Shown: positions 1 to 9,799 of the stretch, one piece after another
Layout: each line of letters begins with the position of its first letter
Position numbering within the stretch: the first letter of the stretch is position 1
From: Hydractinia symbiolongicarpus
Lineage: Eukaryota; Cnidaria; Hydrozoa; Anthoathecata; Hydractiniidae
NCBI RefSeq assembly: GCF_029227915.1
Contig: NC_079875.1
Coordinates: 14,195,001-14,259,000, forward strand
Length of the DNA stretch: 64,000 bases
Direction: 5' to 3'
Position numbers and translations under genes: made by a program
The notes under the pieces: generated by a model
Databases searched by the model: none
Told to the model about the DNA's origin: nothing
The model's input: only the letters and a program-made list of their open reading frames with translations

Positions 1-38
1 TCGCCTTGTATTTGAAATAGATTTTTTTTCCCTTTCAG

Positions 39-724
39 ATGACCCAACTGCTTTATTTGAGTTCAACGATAGATGTCCAGATTCAGTCGTGAAATTTCTG
101 ATGGATGTCTTTGCGGATACAAAAACATCTGGAATGTTCTTCACTAACGACTTATATGTCCTCTTCGACATCATTTTGAGACAACTTACTGACAGACAAA
201 AGAAAGATAGGGTACATTTTACCTTGCTTTTTGAGATTATGTTTTTCCATAGAGTTCATGCAAAGAATTACTTCTTTCAACAACCATCAATGCTTTGTTT
301 AGCATTGGTGTAAATGGGTCAGCGATGTAGCTATTTCTTTTGGTGTTGTAAAGAACCTTTTGAGTTTGTGTCTTTACTTTTGATTTTGGTTTCAGATTTA
401 AGCTCTTTTCTTACTGCTATAATCTTTGCACATTAGACAGGAATTTGTGGGTACATGTTCACAAGCAATTTACCACATGTAAGCATGGCTTTATTTTTAT
501 GTAAAGGTTTGTTTCCTATTCCCCCTTCTCTTTAGGTTCGGACCGAATATCTGTCTCTGTTTCACAGTATATTGAACACAACTCATTACCATGAACACAA
601 GCATCGTTCACAAGAATTCAAGCGATGCTTTTCAGAAATATTAAGCAACAGGGAAACAGAAAGTGAAGTGGACGTCTATATTGTTCGAGAAATTATGACA
701 CGCTTTGCACAGTCTTTTTCCTAA
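39..724 (+). CDS. NCKIPSD: NCKIPSD/SPIN90-like protein, last two exons (5' part outside window)
   Basis: These are the C-terminal exons of a SPIN90/Ldb17-family protein, an actin-regulating partner of Nck and Arp2/3 in animals. An acceptor (cctttcag) opens exon 1 at 39. It runs to 211, where GT follows the codons for KKDR. Exon 2 runs from 536, after a ctttag acceptor, to the TAA at 722-724. The spliced frame reads FYTNDL-like text (FFTNDLYVLFDIILRQL), then EYLSLFHSIL and a terminal IVREIMTRFAQSFS. This order of motifs is that of the C-terminal leucine-rich (armadillo-like) domain of SPIN90. The SH3 and proline-rich N-terminus must lie before base 1. A possible poly(A) signal AATAAA is at 953-958. 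The family assignment rests on remembered similarity and is fairly secure. The reading frame is intact. Confidence 0.82.
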
Positions 725-1818
725 AATTTTCTTCAAATTTTATGTTGTCTTTGGTAGCAATTCTTTATTTTGGGAACGTGTTAATACCTTTTATTTCTTT
801 TTGTTGTGACTATATCTTTTGTATTGTGTACACATACACATTGAAGCAGGTAAAGCTAATTCTTTTAAAATGACAAAAATTTAATAATTAGTATTGAATA
901 TATTTTGCCTTCCTTTAAAGATGGACTACCTTAATGTTAATTTAATTGTAAGAATAAATTTTTTGGCTTTTCAGGTGAAATTTTAAACAGTTTTGTCCAG
1001 CGAGAGAAATTCAGAGTATTCATACTTTCTGTTACCCATATCGTTAGTACAGGAAGATAGTAAGTGGAAAACATATTACACAATTGCCCTGTTTAAAATT
1101 TCAATATTTACTGGTATGGTCAAGACTGTAACAGTGCCATTCTAAAGTCAGGTTAGGTCTAAATAAAATATTTTGCGCATAAATATTATAGTCATTAATT
1201 TAATTATATTTTATCGATTATATAGTATATATCATTTATAGTTTATTATTTATGGCACAGTTTTTTAAAAACTTTTTGTATACATGTATATTTTAGATAA
1301 GAAGAATTGTTCGGATTTATATTCTCAAATTATTTTGTTGTTCTTATGTGACAAGGAAGCAAGGTTAAATTCCTGTGATTAAATTAATGTCTACTAGTCT
1401 AGTGTTTTTCTACTAGCAATGTGAATGTTATATGAGTAGTGTTTTATAATTGGTAAAAAAGAAGGTTGTCAAATTTTTGTTTCCGCAAGAAGTCATTTCA
1501 GCAATTTTTTTGTTGGTTTCACACAATTTGTCAATGTGAAGGTGCACTTGTCAATGTTTAATAGTTAGAGCATAGGATCTTATGTTGTTTGGTTGTGCCA
1601 AATCTTGCTAATTGCTGTTTATTTTGGAAGATAGATTTTCAATGAGTTCTTTGTTATTGTTAAAAACTTACATTTCTTCTATTTCTAACATTGTTGAACA
1701 AAAGTACTTTATATATCAGTGAGTGAAAAGTTGGCACTTTGTATTATTCCGTAACGTCAACAAAGTGTTATATAATAAAATTTAATTTTTAGGAGAATTG
1801 AAAATTTTCTATAGTAAT
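725..1818. other. 3' UTR and non-coding spacer
   Basis: This stretch is AT-rich and has no convincing coding exon. The first 230 bases are probably the 3' UTR of the NCKIPSD-like gene. The last 140 bases (about 1680-1818) resemble the DNA just before gene A (about 9660-9799), including the shared string aggagaattg near the start codon. The promoter/5' UTR region was therefore duplicated together with the RING exon. Confidence 0.6.
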
Positions 1819-2068
1819 ATGGCTTTATCAAAAGTTCAACTTACTGCGATATTAGAATGTAATATTTGCTTAGACACCTGTCATAAACCAAAAGAACTAA
1901 ACTGCGGACACACTTATAGTCAATATTGTTTAGAATGGTATTCTTGTTTTAAACAATGATGGAAGTGCTGAACTTTCTTGGCCATTAAGATGTGATAAGA
2001 AGACAATGCTAAATCAACATGAGACAATTAACAAATACATTTTATTGTGTGACATCTTGGATGAGATG
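1819..2068 (+). pseudogene. RING exon of a dead TRIM-like gene (locus D)
   Basis: The ATG at 1819 begins MALSKVQLTAILECNICLD, a close match to the first exon of gene A (start 9800). Two things show it is broken. The RING motif CGHTYC has become CGHTYS, so a zinc ligand is lost. The frame also breaks after LEWYSCFKQ at a TGA near 1957. Sequence alignable to the rest of the RING exon continues in another frame (prolines and lysines around RCDKKTM) to a conserved donor ATGTAAGT near 2068. Its second exon resumes at 5392, beyond an inserted Harbinger element. Confidence 0.8.
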
Positions 2069-2439
2069 TAAGTATGATTTTCTTACACCATTCTAATTGG
2101 TGTATATGGAAATATATCTTTGAAGGTGTTTCGATTCCTATGCTTTGGTATGTTTCTCAGTATTTGTGTTAAAAATCTCTCAATAAAATAATATAATTTT
2201 GTGACTATTTTAGTGAGGATTATCACTTGATGCCATCATGACTCATCAGTTAACAGGCCTCTGTAATGGCTACACATGTTGTTAATCTACAAAGTTTTGT
2301 TTTTCTTCCTCCAATTCACGTTGTCTTACATGATAGTCTTACGCAAATGATCTTAGCTCACAACATGTATTTTATTCTATTTTAAGTGTTATTTTTCAAT
2401 TTTTTAATATACTCTTGTTAGGTGATTGGAAGAATATTT

Positions 2440-3264
2440 TGCAAAAGATTTCTATGATGTTTAGAATCTATCACATGGAACCATAGATTGGAAGCATGTA
2501 AGGATAAAGGCTCCAGTCACTAGTGGGTCTCTTTATTATAATTACAAAGGCTTTTTTAGCTTCGTATTAATGGCAATTTGCAATGCCCGTTATATTTTTT
2601 CGTTTTTCGATATAGGGAATTATGGTTCCAATAATGACAGTGGTGAGTTTCGCAGGTCAGCTATTGGAAAATCTTTTTTTAACAAAGAAATGAATCTTCC
2701 TAATCCCAAATGTATTGAAAATTGGCCAGTTTTTGGTCCAATTCCCTATTACTTAGTTGGCAATGATGCATTCCCACTTCAAAAATAACTCATGAAACCT
2801 TATCCTGGTCAAGGTATCCAAGAAAACCAGGCCTTTTTTAATTACAGATTGTCAAGAGCATGAAGAGTTATTGAGAATGCATTTGGTATACTAGCTGCAC
2901 ACTGACAAGTGTTCATGCAACCAATACAAACAAAGGCAGAAAACGCAGAAATTCTAGTCAAGCAGCAATTTGTTTGCATAAATTTCTGCGTCAAACAAAT
3001 AGTGCTGGTTATTGCCTGACTGGTTTAATTGACACCTGGGATGACAAAGGACAGATTAAGGAAGGTGAATGGAGACGCTTAGTTTCTAATGGTCAAAGTA
3101 ATTTACTAACCAACATTCCGCCTATAAGAGGATCTCAACCACCTAATTCTGCTAAAGGGGTCAGGGAAAACTTAAAATCGTACATCAACTCTATGGAAGG
3201 TTCACTCTCTTGGCAATGGGAACATGTAAGAAGCAGGGGAGTGGTAAGACAATTCAAAGAATAA
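2440..3264 (+). pseudogene. Harbinger (HARBI1-like) DDE nuclease relic
   Basis: The frame around 2480 reads GTIDWKHVRIKAP and then YYNYKGFFSFVLMAICNARY. Next come DIGNYGSNNDSGEF, VGNDAFPL, KPYPGQG, NYRLSRA and ENAFGILAA. These are the ordered hallmarks of the DDE_Tnp_4/HARBI1 nuclease. The expected acidic residues are seen in IDWKH, DIGNYG and NDAFP. Stop codons (for example TAA after FPLQK at 2786-2788 and a stop in place of Arg after RLSRA) and at least one frameshift before 2974 kill it. The N-terminal part is missing. It cannot encode an active nuclease. Confidence 0.8.
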
Positions 3265-4260
3265 GTTTTATTAGATTTTGTAAGTATTCTTTAGTTAAGT
3301 AACAATAATATTTGTATACATAAAATCTTTTAGTCCATGTTATTCCCCTTTCTCTCATTCTTCTAAATAGGCCAACATTCATTGTTGGTCTTGAGAGCTA
3401 TCACTTTTAACATATTCAGATATGTTGGGTTTTGGTAGTGTGCATTGAATTGCTGTTTTCTTTGGGGCTGGTAATTTTGGAACGAATTTATACCAGGCAA
3501 AAGTATTTGATTGGTGGATTGTTGTTGCGGTTGGTATACAGGGCTTGAAACTTCTATTGGGGATGAAGGGGTTGGTGGGGGGCTTCTCAATATTTCACTA
3601 GTATAGGTGTGTTGTTTTGACAAAGAGTCTGCTTCATCCTGAAGTTGAAATTTGAACATAATGTTGTCAATTTCATGTTTTGCTTTCAGCTTTTCCATTT
3701 TTGAAAGCTTCTTTAATTTCGTTGCTAACAAATCTCCATACAACTGATCTTCGTCTTTCTTAAAACTTAATCTCTCCTTCAGCTTCAGTATTAAATGGAC
3801 TTCCATATCAGATTCTACTTTTCTTTTTTTCTGAAACTGCTCTCTTCCTGTGATAGAGGATATTTCAGTTTCTATGGCTGATTTGGTGGATTTGGAACTG
3901 ATACTAGGATTTGTTACACTTACAAATGGGTTTGAAAATTCTGATGCTACTGAAATATTGTCATCATAATCACCAATTCCCTTCTCCATCTCATTGCTTT
4001 CGTCTTGGCTTATTGTCTCACTGTTGCCATGCCAGTTAGAAGTTGTTTCCCTTTCAATAATATATGGTTCTAGCAAGCCTAATGCACCTAAAATAGGAGG
4101 CCATTTAGCTTCTTCAGCTCCAGCACCACTTTTTGTTTTGTTTTCCTCTTCCTTTTTTCTCTCCCATATCTATTTCTTATGTTTAGGAACATTTTTTCAG
4201 CAATACTGGCCAAAAGAAAAGTAAATTAACATTATTGGAATATGCTTTGTACTTAACATA

Positions 4261-4957
4261 CCGTATTTCCTCCAATAAGCGCCGCCCTCTATTAAGCGCC
4301 GCCCTCTAATAAGCGCCGCACCTAAAATTCGAATTTCGAAATAAGCGCCGCCCTCTAATAAGCGCCGCACCCTCAAATGCGGCGCTTATTAGAAAATCAA
4401 GAGAAAATGAGATTTCAATGCTTTTATTCGAACTCTATAGTCTTATATAGAAGATGACAAGATCCACTGTTTTAAAAAGGAGGGAGCTTGTCCTGATGGG
4501 GCATCACGGCTAAGAGAATCCCTGAATATCTTGCAAGAGGAAGAGAGTCAAATAAATCCTTTTGAGAACATAACAGATTCGGATGTTGAGGATGCATGCG
4601 GGCCGTTTCATTTGATTGACTCTGATCAAGAAAGCGACGAAGAAATTGATGTTTGAAATTATCTTTGTTATATTTGATAGAAAGAGAACAGGAAAAGACA
4701 CGATAATTCACCCGTTATTTCTTTCTCGTACGTTACTTACCCCTCTATAGAACCCCAAATCTATCAAAAAAACTTTTACTAAGGATAGCATTCAACCAAC
4801 GGATTGAATTTGAAGAATAGGCAAAAACTTCAGAAACTTGAAATCTGAAATTTCGAAATAAGCGCCGCCCTCTATTAAGCGCCGCCCTCTAATAAGCGCC
4901 GCACCTAAAATCACAAAAATTAAATAAGCGCCGCGGCGCTTATTAGAGGAAATACGG
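4261..4957. mobile_element. Tigger-type non-autonomous element with GCGCCGC repeats
   Basis: The ends are perfect short inverted repeats: ccgtatttcctc at the left and its complement ending acgg at the right. TA dinucleotides flank them at 4259-4260 and 4958-4959, the target duplication of Tc1/mariner/pogo elements. Both ends contain several copies of the motif AATAAGCGCCGC in direct and inverted order (about 4280-4390 and 4857-4945). The interior keeps the C-terminal coding tail of a transposase (4450-4656). The length is 697 bp. Confidence 0.85.
4450..4656 (+). pseudogene. C-terminal tail of a Tigger/pogo-type transposase
   Basis: An open 68-codon frame ends at TGA 4654-4656. It reads IHCFKKEGACPDGASRLRES and later SDVEDACGPFHLIDSDQESD, closing with EEIDV. 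The Cys-rich start, followed by an acidic tail with the ID/DSD pattern, matches the C-terminus of Tigger/jerky-type transposases. There is no start codon and no catalytic domain, so this is a leftover from an internal deletion of a full-length element. Confidence 0.65.
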
Positions 4958-5239
4958 TATATCAATATAATAGATTCAACAACAACAGCAACAAAAATTA
5001 AGTATTTTTAAAAAAATTATTTACGTACCACTAACAAGCTTGCTTCTTTGACTACATTCTCCCAAGCAAGTTTTTTCTTGTTTTTATCTTTAAAACTTTT
5101 GTCTTGTTTATTATATAACACGGGGTATTTTCTAACTGCTTCACTCAATTTTTGTTCATTTTCAGTTGTCATGATTTTGACTTTATTCACTTCTCTCAGC
5201 GAAATGATTATTTTTTTTAAATTTTCTTCGAGTGAAGCA

Positions 5240-5304
5240 AGAGCAACGCAACGATGCAAGATATAAAAAAATTGATATTCTTGCATTGTTGCGTCGTTCT
5301 TGTG
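5240..5304. repeat. Subterminal palindrome of the Harbinger element
   Basis: The arm caagagcaacgcaacgatgc faces gcattgttgcgtcgttcttg across an AT-rich loop. The repeated GCAACGC/GTTGCG core recurs toward the right terminus (5345-5360). It may be a binding site for the element's own DNA-binding protein, but that is inference. Confidence 0.6.
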
Positions 5305-5391
5305 TTACTTACTTCTTTTATGTTCACAGGGTGCGCAAGATTGAAGCAACGCAGAAGCAGTGCAGACGCAAGTAAGTGTGAATCAGGCTTA

Positions 5392-5905
5392 TGTCAGCAA
5401 AGCAAAAAAATGTGAACAGATTATTAGCTATTTCTGTACAACATGCAGTTCAAGGATGCCAAAACATATATTCTTTTTTCATCAAATTACATATATTATC
5501 AATGTCATTTTTAATTAAAACTTGCAAGAGCTGCAACCTTTGTGTAAGCAACACCACTCGCTTGACAAATTTGTCTGTATCGTTGTGAAAATTGTTAACG
5601 TGTATATTGTACACACAACATAAGAATCGTGAAAAATATACAATTGTTGATTTTGGTTTGGAGGCCAAACTGGTTCAAATCCTTTATCACATTATTTTAT
5701 GAAACAAAAGTGGTTAACAAGGAAATATAGTGTCACTTTGATTTTCTAAGTATTTGCTCTTAAATTAAAATAAAGAAAGTTGAAACGAATAGAAGGTTAT
5801 CTTAAAATGTTAAATAAAGAAGAAGAAAATCTATTAAAAAATTTGATGATAAATCGGAAGAATTTAAAGCAAAACTAATTTCTATTGGTTTTGTTCATAA
5901 TATTA
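5392..5905 (+). pseudogene. B-box/coiled-coil exon of the dead TRIM-like gene (locus D)
   Basis: The DNA aligns with exon 2 of gene A from tgtcagcaaag onward. It keeps traces of the first B-box (ISVQHAV where gene A has CHSCTTC), the second B-box (LQPLCKQHHSLDKFVCI in one frame) and the coiled coil (LKRIEGYLKMLNKEEENLL). Several small indels and stops separate these pieces. Homology stops near 5905, exactly where the next repeat begins. This is the second half of the gene whose RING exon is at 1819-2068. Confidence 0.78.
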
Positions 5906-7575
5906 AAGGACTGCCAACGTAATTGCCGACGTAAAATACAAAGATACGGATGTTGCGTCGGCAAAAAATTTGCCGACGTAATTTTGTTGTGAAATTTTTA
6001 AATAACAATAATTTTGGTTTTGCTTGAGCTTCTTAACTCAATGCGACTACAAAATAATTAAAGTCGATTTTCAGTAAATTAGGCCATTAGGCTGAGCTAA
6101 AAATGGTCGGTGTTATTATGAAAAACGTATTGCGTATAATCCGCCAACTCCGTGAAAAAAAACACATTTAACGTCCTTATATCCATAACGTCAACATATC
6201 GGTTATTTGAAACTTTTATTATCGTAGCGCTATCTGTCGTGGACCGTTCGGGGGGTATGACAAGAAAAAAATACATTTAATTGTGGACAAATAAGCCGGA
6301 TCCGACATATACTATCATCTGATAATGCCGTAATGGATCCTTCAACTCCGTGAAATTTGAAAAACACGTTTGCTTTCTGATGACTAGCAAAAATATTTTA
6401 AAAATTAAAATATTCATTTGAAAACATTCTCGAATCATTGGAACCTCAGTAAAGGTATATATAACATGACCATAATTATAATCAATTAACTGAGATAACA
6501 ATATATATAAAAAATGACCACCGTCGCGCTTGACTTGAAAATCACAAAAAGTTGTAGCCGGCTGAACTTAGTGCCAAATTTTTGTCATGCGCGAGTTCCG
6601 ACGCCCCTAAAATGATTAAGTGGTAGTATCAAACCCCCCTGAATCGAATTCATTCATTAAAAATGGTAGACAGAGCTGTTGTAAGTTGTAGGCTTCGAAA
6701 GCAGTTTCACAGAGTTATCGGATTTACGGAGTTGGCGGATCATACGCTTGAGAACATTAAAGTTGCGGCCCCTTTCCTTCATGCCACTCTTATGCTTGGC
6801 TGGTGTATTACACTCAGACGAAAGACGGAAGACAATTTGGAACCATGCCTCATTCTGATCTTTATGGTCACAGAGAATACTGCAAGAAGAGTGCGTACCC
6901 ATGCAAGTTAAATATAACCAGAACATGGGAGAGGTTAGGTGTCGTGTACAGCTTTCGGACGAATGTTCTCGTGATGTAATACCAAAGAACAAAAATTTTT
7001 GAATAAAGTTTAAAAAATCCTTTTAAATGGGGAAAGAGAAATCAAATATATTTAGTAATAATAATCGAAAAAAATAGTATATTGTATTAAAAAGAAGTCC
7101 AGAAGTTCTGTCTCCCACACGACACAGCAGGCAATAAGTCAGCCCTGCCCTCGGTTTTGTGAGTAGAGAGGTTCTATGAAGACTCTAACAATTAAGTCTC
7201 CTGTACAGTTTTACTTCATATTAAACTGTGCCTGTGACAAGCATTTTCAAAGCTTGTCATCGGCGACTTCTACGATATGCAATCTTATGATGTCCTAACC
7301 TAATAAGTTCATGTAGAAACATAAAAAGCAGTGAACTATTAACCTAACGAAATTCGCCATTTGAAGTTATGCCAATTCCCATTTATCACCGTCTTAGGAG
7401 TTCATTGCATTGAAATTATGATGCTTATTGAGGTCTACCTCTAATAAAACATGAATGATGAAAGTTATTGCCAGCTTAAAAATTTCACTAAAAAAAATTG
7501 CCGATGCAATGCCGACGGAAATCAGTTGAAATGTATCTCACATCGGCAGTTTTATTGCTGACGTAAAAAAATTCT
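5906..7575. mobile_element. Non-autonomous element with TTGCCGACGTAA-type ends
   Basis: The left end (5910-5985) holds inverted and direct copies of ttgccgacgtaa and cgtcggcaa. The right end (7495-7570) holds the related strings attgccgatgcaatgccgac and tgctgacgtaaaa in opposite orientation. The sequence begins exactly where homology to the dead TRIM-like exon ends. The interior has no recognisable protein. It has a somewhat more GC-rich core around 6500-6960. The superfamily is unknown, and the right boundary is uncertain by tens of bases. Confidence 0.5.
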
Positions 7576-7594
7576 AATTACAAGGGCTGCTAAT

Positions 7595-7700
7595 ATGCCA
7601 CTATCTGCCTAAAATACAATTACTTTCGTTCTAGAGCATTCTGTTTGAAGTTTCTGACAGCCAAATAAAAGTTATTTAACATATTTTCCGGTTTTTACTT
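7595..7700 (-). repeat. Fragment of the piggyBac-type element seen at 46.5 kb
   Basis: About 100 bases are the near-exact reverse complement of 46935-47040 inside the TTAA-flanked element there. An example is ctagagcattctgtttgaag here against cttcaaacagaatgctctag there. The terminal TTAA/CCYTATTCGG sequence is not found next to this copy, so it is truncated. It lies about 950 bases before a piggyBac transposase relic and may be part of the same element. Confidence 0.75.
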
Positions 7701-8643
7701 AAATTGGCTAATCCGATTAATCACGTGACCAAAATTCTCAAAAATATTTCCCTCATCGAAATAAAGTTGTCTTGTGAGTTTCAAGTTTTAACTTAATTAA
7801 CTTACGAAAGTTAATATATTTTTCCGATTACCAAAGAATTTTACAGAGATTTTTAGAAGTAGTTTTGAGTAATAACCAATATCTAAAACTCTAAGAGGTT
7901 TGGGACCTAATTATTTGGCATATGGGTGCCTAATAGATAAATATAAAACTCAGTATCATAACCATGTAGCATAGTAAAAAAGAGTTGTAAAACAAACAAA
8001 CAGAAGAGGCCAAACAGGGGAAGCATGGCTCTAATTGGTCATGTTTTTATTATTAGTGTTTTGTTTAAGAATCTTTGCGATCTTTTTTTAAGAAGACAAG
8101 ATCCCGACATTATATTAAAAAACATGCACTCTAGTGGAAGGCAATGAGCATTGAGCCTGGTTTTTAAAGAAAAGAGCATAATGAAATATGAGAAGGTACC
8201 CATGACCTTTTGTGTCTTTAGCATCTTCTGTGTTTTCACTTTTTCTTCTCTTTTACACTTTTTTACACATACATGCATTTATAAAAATATAAACAACAAA
8301 ATCTTTTCCTCACAACCTAGTAAGCATGATCATACACTAATTGATATGCAGTCAGATCTCTTTAGTGTCACTCTGGGGAGAGTGCAAGGAAACTTCCACA
8401 ATATTAATTATCAGGATTTTTTATTAAAAATATGATTTTCCTTTATACTTGTATTTCTATTACACAGTTCGTTTTATTTTTATACCTGGATAAGACAGAA
8501 TACTGTAGTTTACTTTTATCTATCTGGAATTCGGCATTAAAATTATACATAGCATAAATATGCCAAATTGATGTCAAAATTGATGGTGCGTGTAAATTCT
8601 GTGCCAGCAAGGACAAGTCTAACAAAAGCAGAAAGTTGCTTAC
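7701..8643. other. Non-coding AT-rich stretch
   Basis: I see no supportable exon or RNA gene. Short open frames here lack recognisable motifs. The stretch may be the decayed 5' two thirds of the piggyBac element whose 3' coding end follows. Confidence 0.45.
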
Positions 8644-9213
8644 ATGCTATCCACGCTGCATAACTCTGCTATGACAGAAACTGGAAAAGCTGACAAAGAT
8701 GGAAATCAAATCATCAAATCCGTTATTACAAAAGGCTACAATCAACACATGGGTGGAGTTGACTGCGTTGATCAACAACTCCATAATGTGCAAGCCCTTT
8801 GTAAAACATACAAGTGGTACAAGAAAATTGTCTTTCGCCTGATACTTCAATCTGCTTTGAATGCCCAAAAAATCCATGCCGAACTTCTTAGGAATGATAA
8901 GCTATCATACATTGATTACCTTATGTAGTGTATCAAGCTTATGGTCACCGTTCAGCATGGACCACTACAACAAACAAATAATGATGTTTCAAGGCTCACA
9001 GGGGGGCATTTCCCAACTTTAGTGCCAGTTGGTGCTGGAGGCAAGGAACACAGGTCAAAGAAGAGGTGTCGCGTTTGTTATGCGCGGAAATTAACAACTA
9101 ATAAAGGCAGAGCTGTGACCACAATTTATGCTTGCGGTGAATCTTCTTCAGCCCTGGGTTTACACCCAGACAAATGCTTCAAGATTTACCACACAAAACT
9201 TGACATTTACTAG
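8644..9213 (+). pseudogene. piggyBac-type transposase, C-terminal relic
   Basis: One frame, interrupted by a single TAG at 8926-8928, reads ITKGYNQHMGGVDCVDQQL and TYKWYKKIVFRLILQSALNA. These match the YN..MGGVD..DQ and YKWYKK...L.L..NA motifs of the piggyBac transposase, including its last catalytic Asp. After the stop comes the cysteine-rich end domain: KKRCRVCYARK, YACG and DKCFKIYHT. The N-terminal two thirds, with the earlier catalytic residues, are gone. Confidence 0.85.
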
Positions 9214-9799
9214 TTTTATGTTGATATTGACTTTTTACAAGATAACTGCTTACCGGTTATTATTTCCTTATTTTTTTTGTTTTTAAACCTAAGTTTCTCA
9301 GGCTCTGGTGAAGATTTTTGTTGAGAAAGATGATAAGAAATAAAAGTAATTGCTTTCATATTTTTTTTTGAAGAATTTGTCCAGTAGCACAAAATGGTTA
9401 GAAGAATATCGATCAGTCTTGAGTTTGGAAGGTGCAAACAAATAATGTGCATGGTGTACTATGCTATCTTCTGTGATACAGATTTAGTTTATATTATTAT
9501 TGTTAGAAACTAAGAGAACTGTAAAATATATTTGTTTGAGAAGCATGTGTTATTTCTTGTATTCCAAATATTTTCTAATGAGTTTGTTATGTTTTATTTT
9601 AAACAAAAGACTTTGCAGTGATTACTTTTCCTGAATTTTTTTTGTAAGCTTATTGCTTGTGTTTCTGTTATGTTCTAACAAACTTGAGCTAGATATCATT
9701 GAGTAAAAGGTTGACATTCTCATGTAACATCTACGAAAAGTTATGCCTATATATAATGGAATTTTACTCTTAGGAGAATTGTTAAATTACTACAGTAAA
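9214..9799. other. Spacer and upstream region of gene A
   Basis: There is no coding signal. The last 140 bases resemble those before the dead RING exon at 1819, which marks the duplicated 5' UTR/promoter unit. No clear core promoter motif is visible. Confidence 0.5.

Larger units (their letters stand above)
3363..5172 (-). pseudogene. MADF/Myb-like DNA-binding gene of the Harbinger element
   Basis: The first exon starts at ATG 5172-5170 and reads EAVRKYPVLYNKQDKSFKDK followed by AWENVV, the start of a MADF domain. It ends near 5029 at a GTACGT donor. The continuing part lies at about 4205-3363 and includes MFLNIRNRYGREK and AEEAKWPPILGALGLLEPYI. It then has a low-complexity tail with a basic, charged segment (KKRKVESDMEVHLILKLKER). 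The two frames on either side of a run of A/G near 4150 do not match, so there is a frameshift. Harbinger elements usually pair such a protein with the nuclease to bind the termini and import it into the nucleus. The intron holds a later Tigger-like insertion. The internal splice sites are approximate. Confidence 0.7.
2400..5391. mobile_element. PIF/Harbinger DNA transposon, left end lost
   Basis: The element carries the two convergent genes typical of the superfamily: a DDE nuclease relic (+) and a MADF/Myb-like DNA-binding gene (-). The right end is sharp at 5388. It is followed by TTA (5389-5391) and then sequence that aligns with exon 2 of gene A (tgtcagcaaag), where the undisrupted paralogue reads TTTATGTCAGC. 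TTA/TAA is the usual target duplication of this superfamily. No inverted copy of the right terminus is present between 2070 and 2450, so the left end is deleted or scrambled; the start given is approximate. A Tigger-derived element (4261-4957) is nested inside. Confidence 0.75.

Noticed and set aside
6657-6992. 111-codon ORF on the minus strand inside the TTGCCGACG element
   Set aside because: No recognisable motif, no splice or poly(A) support, and an overlapping open frame on the other strand.
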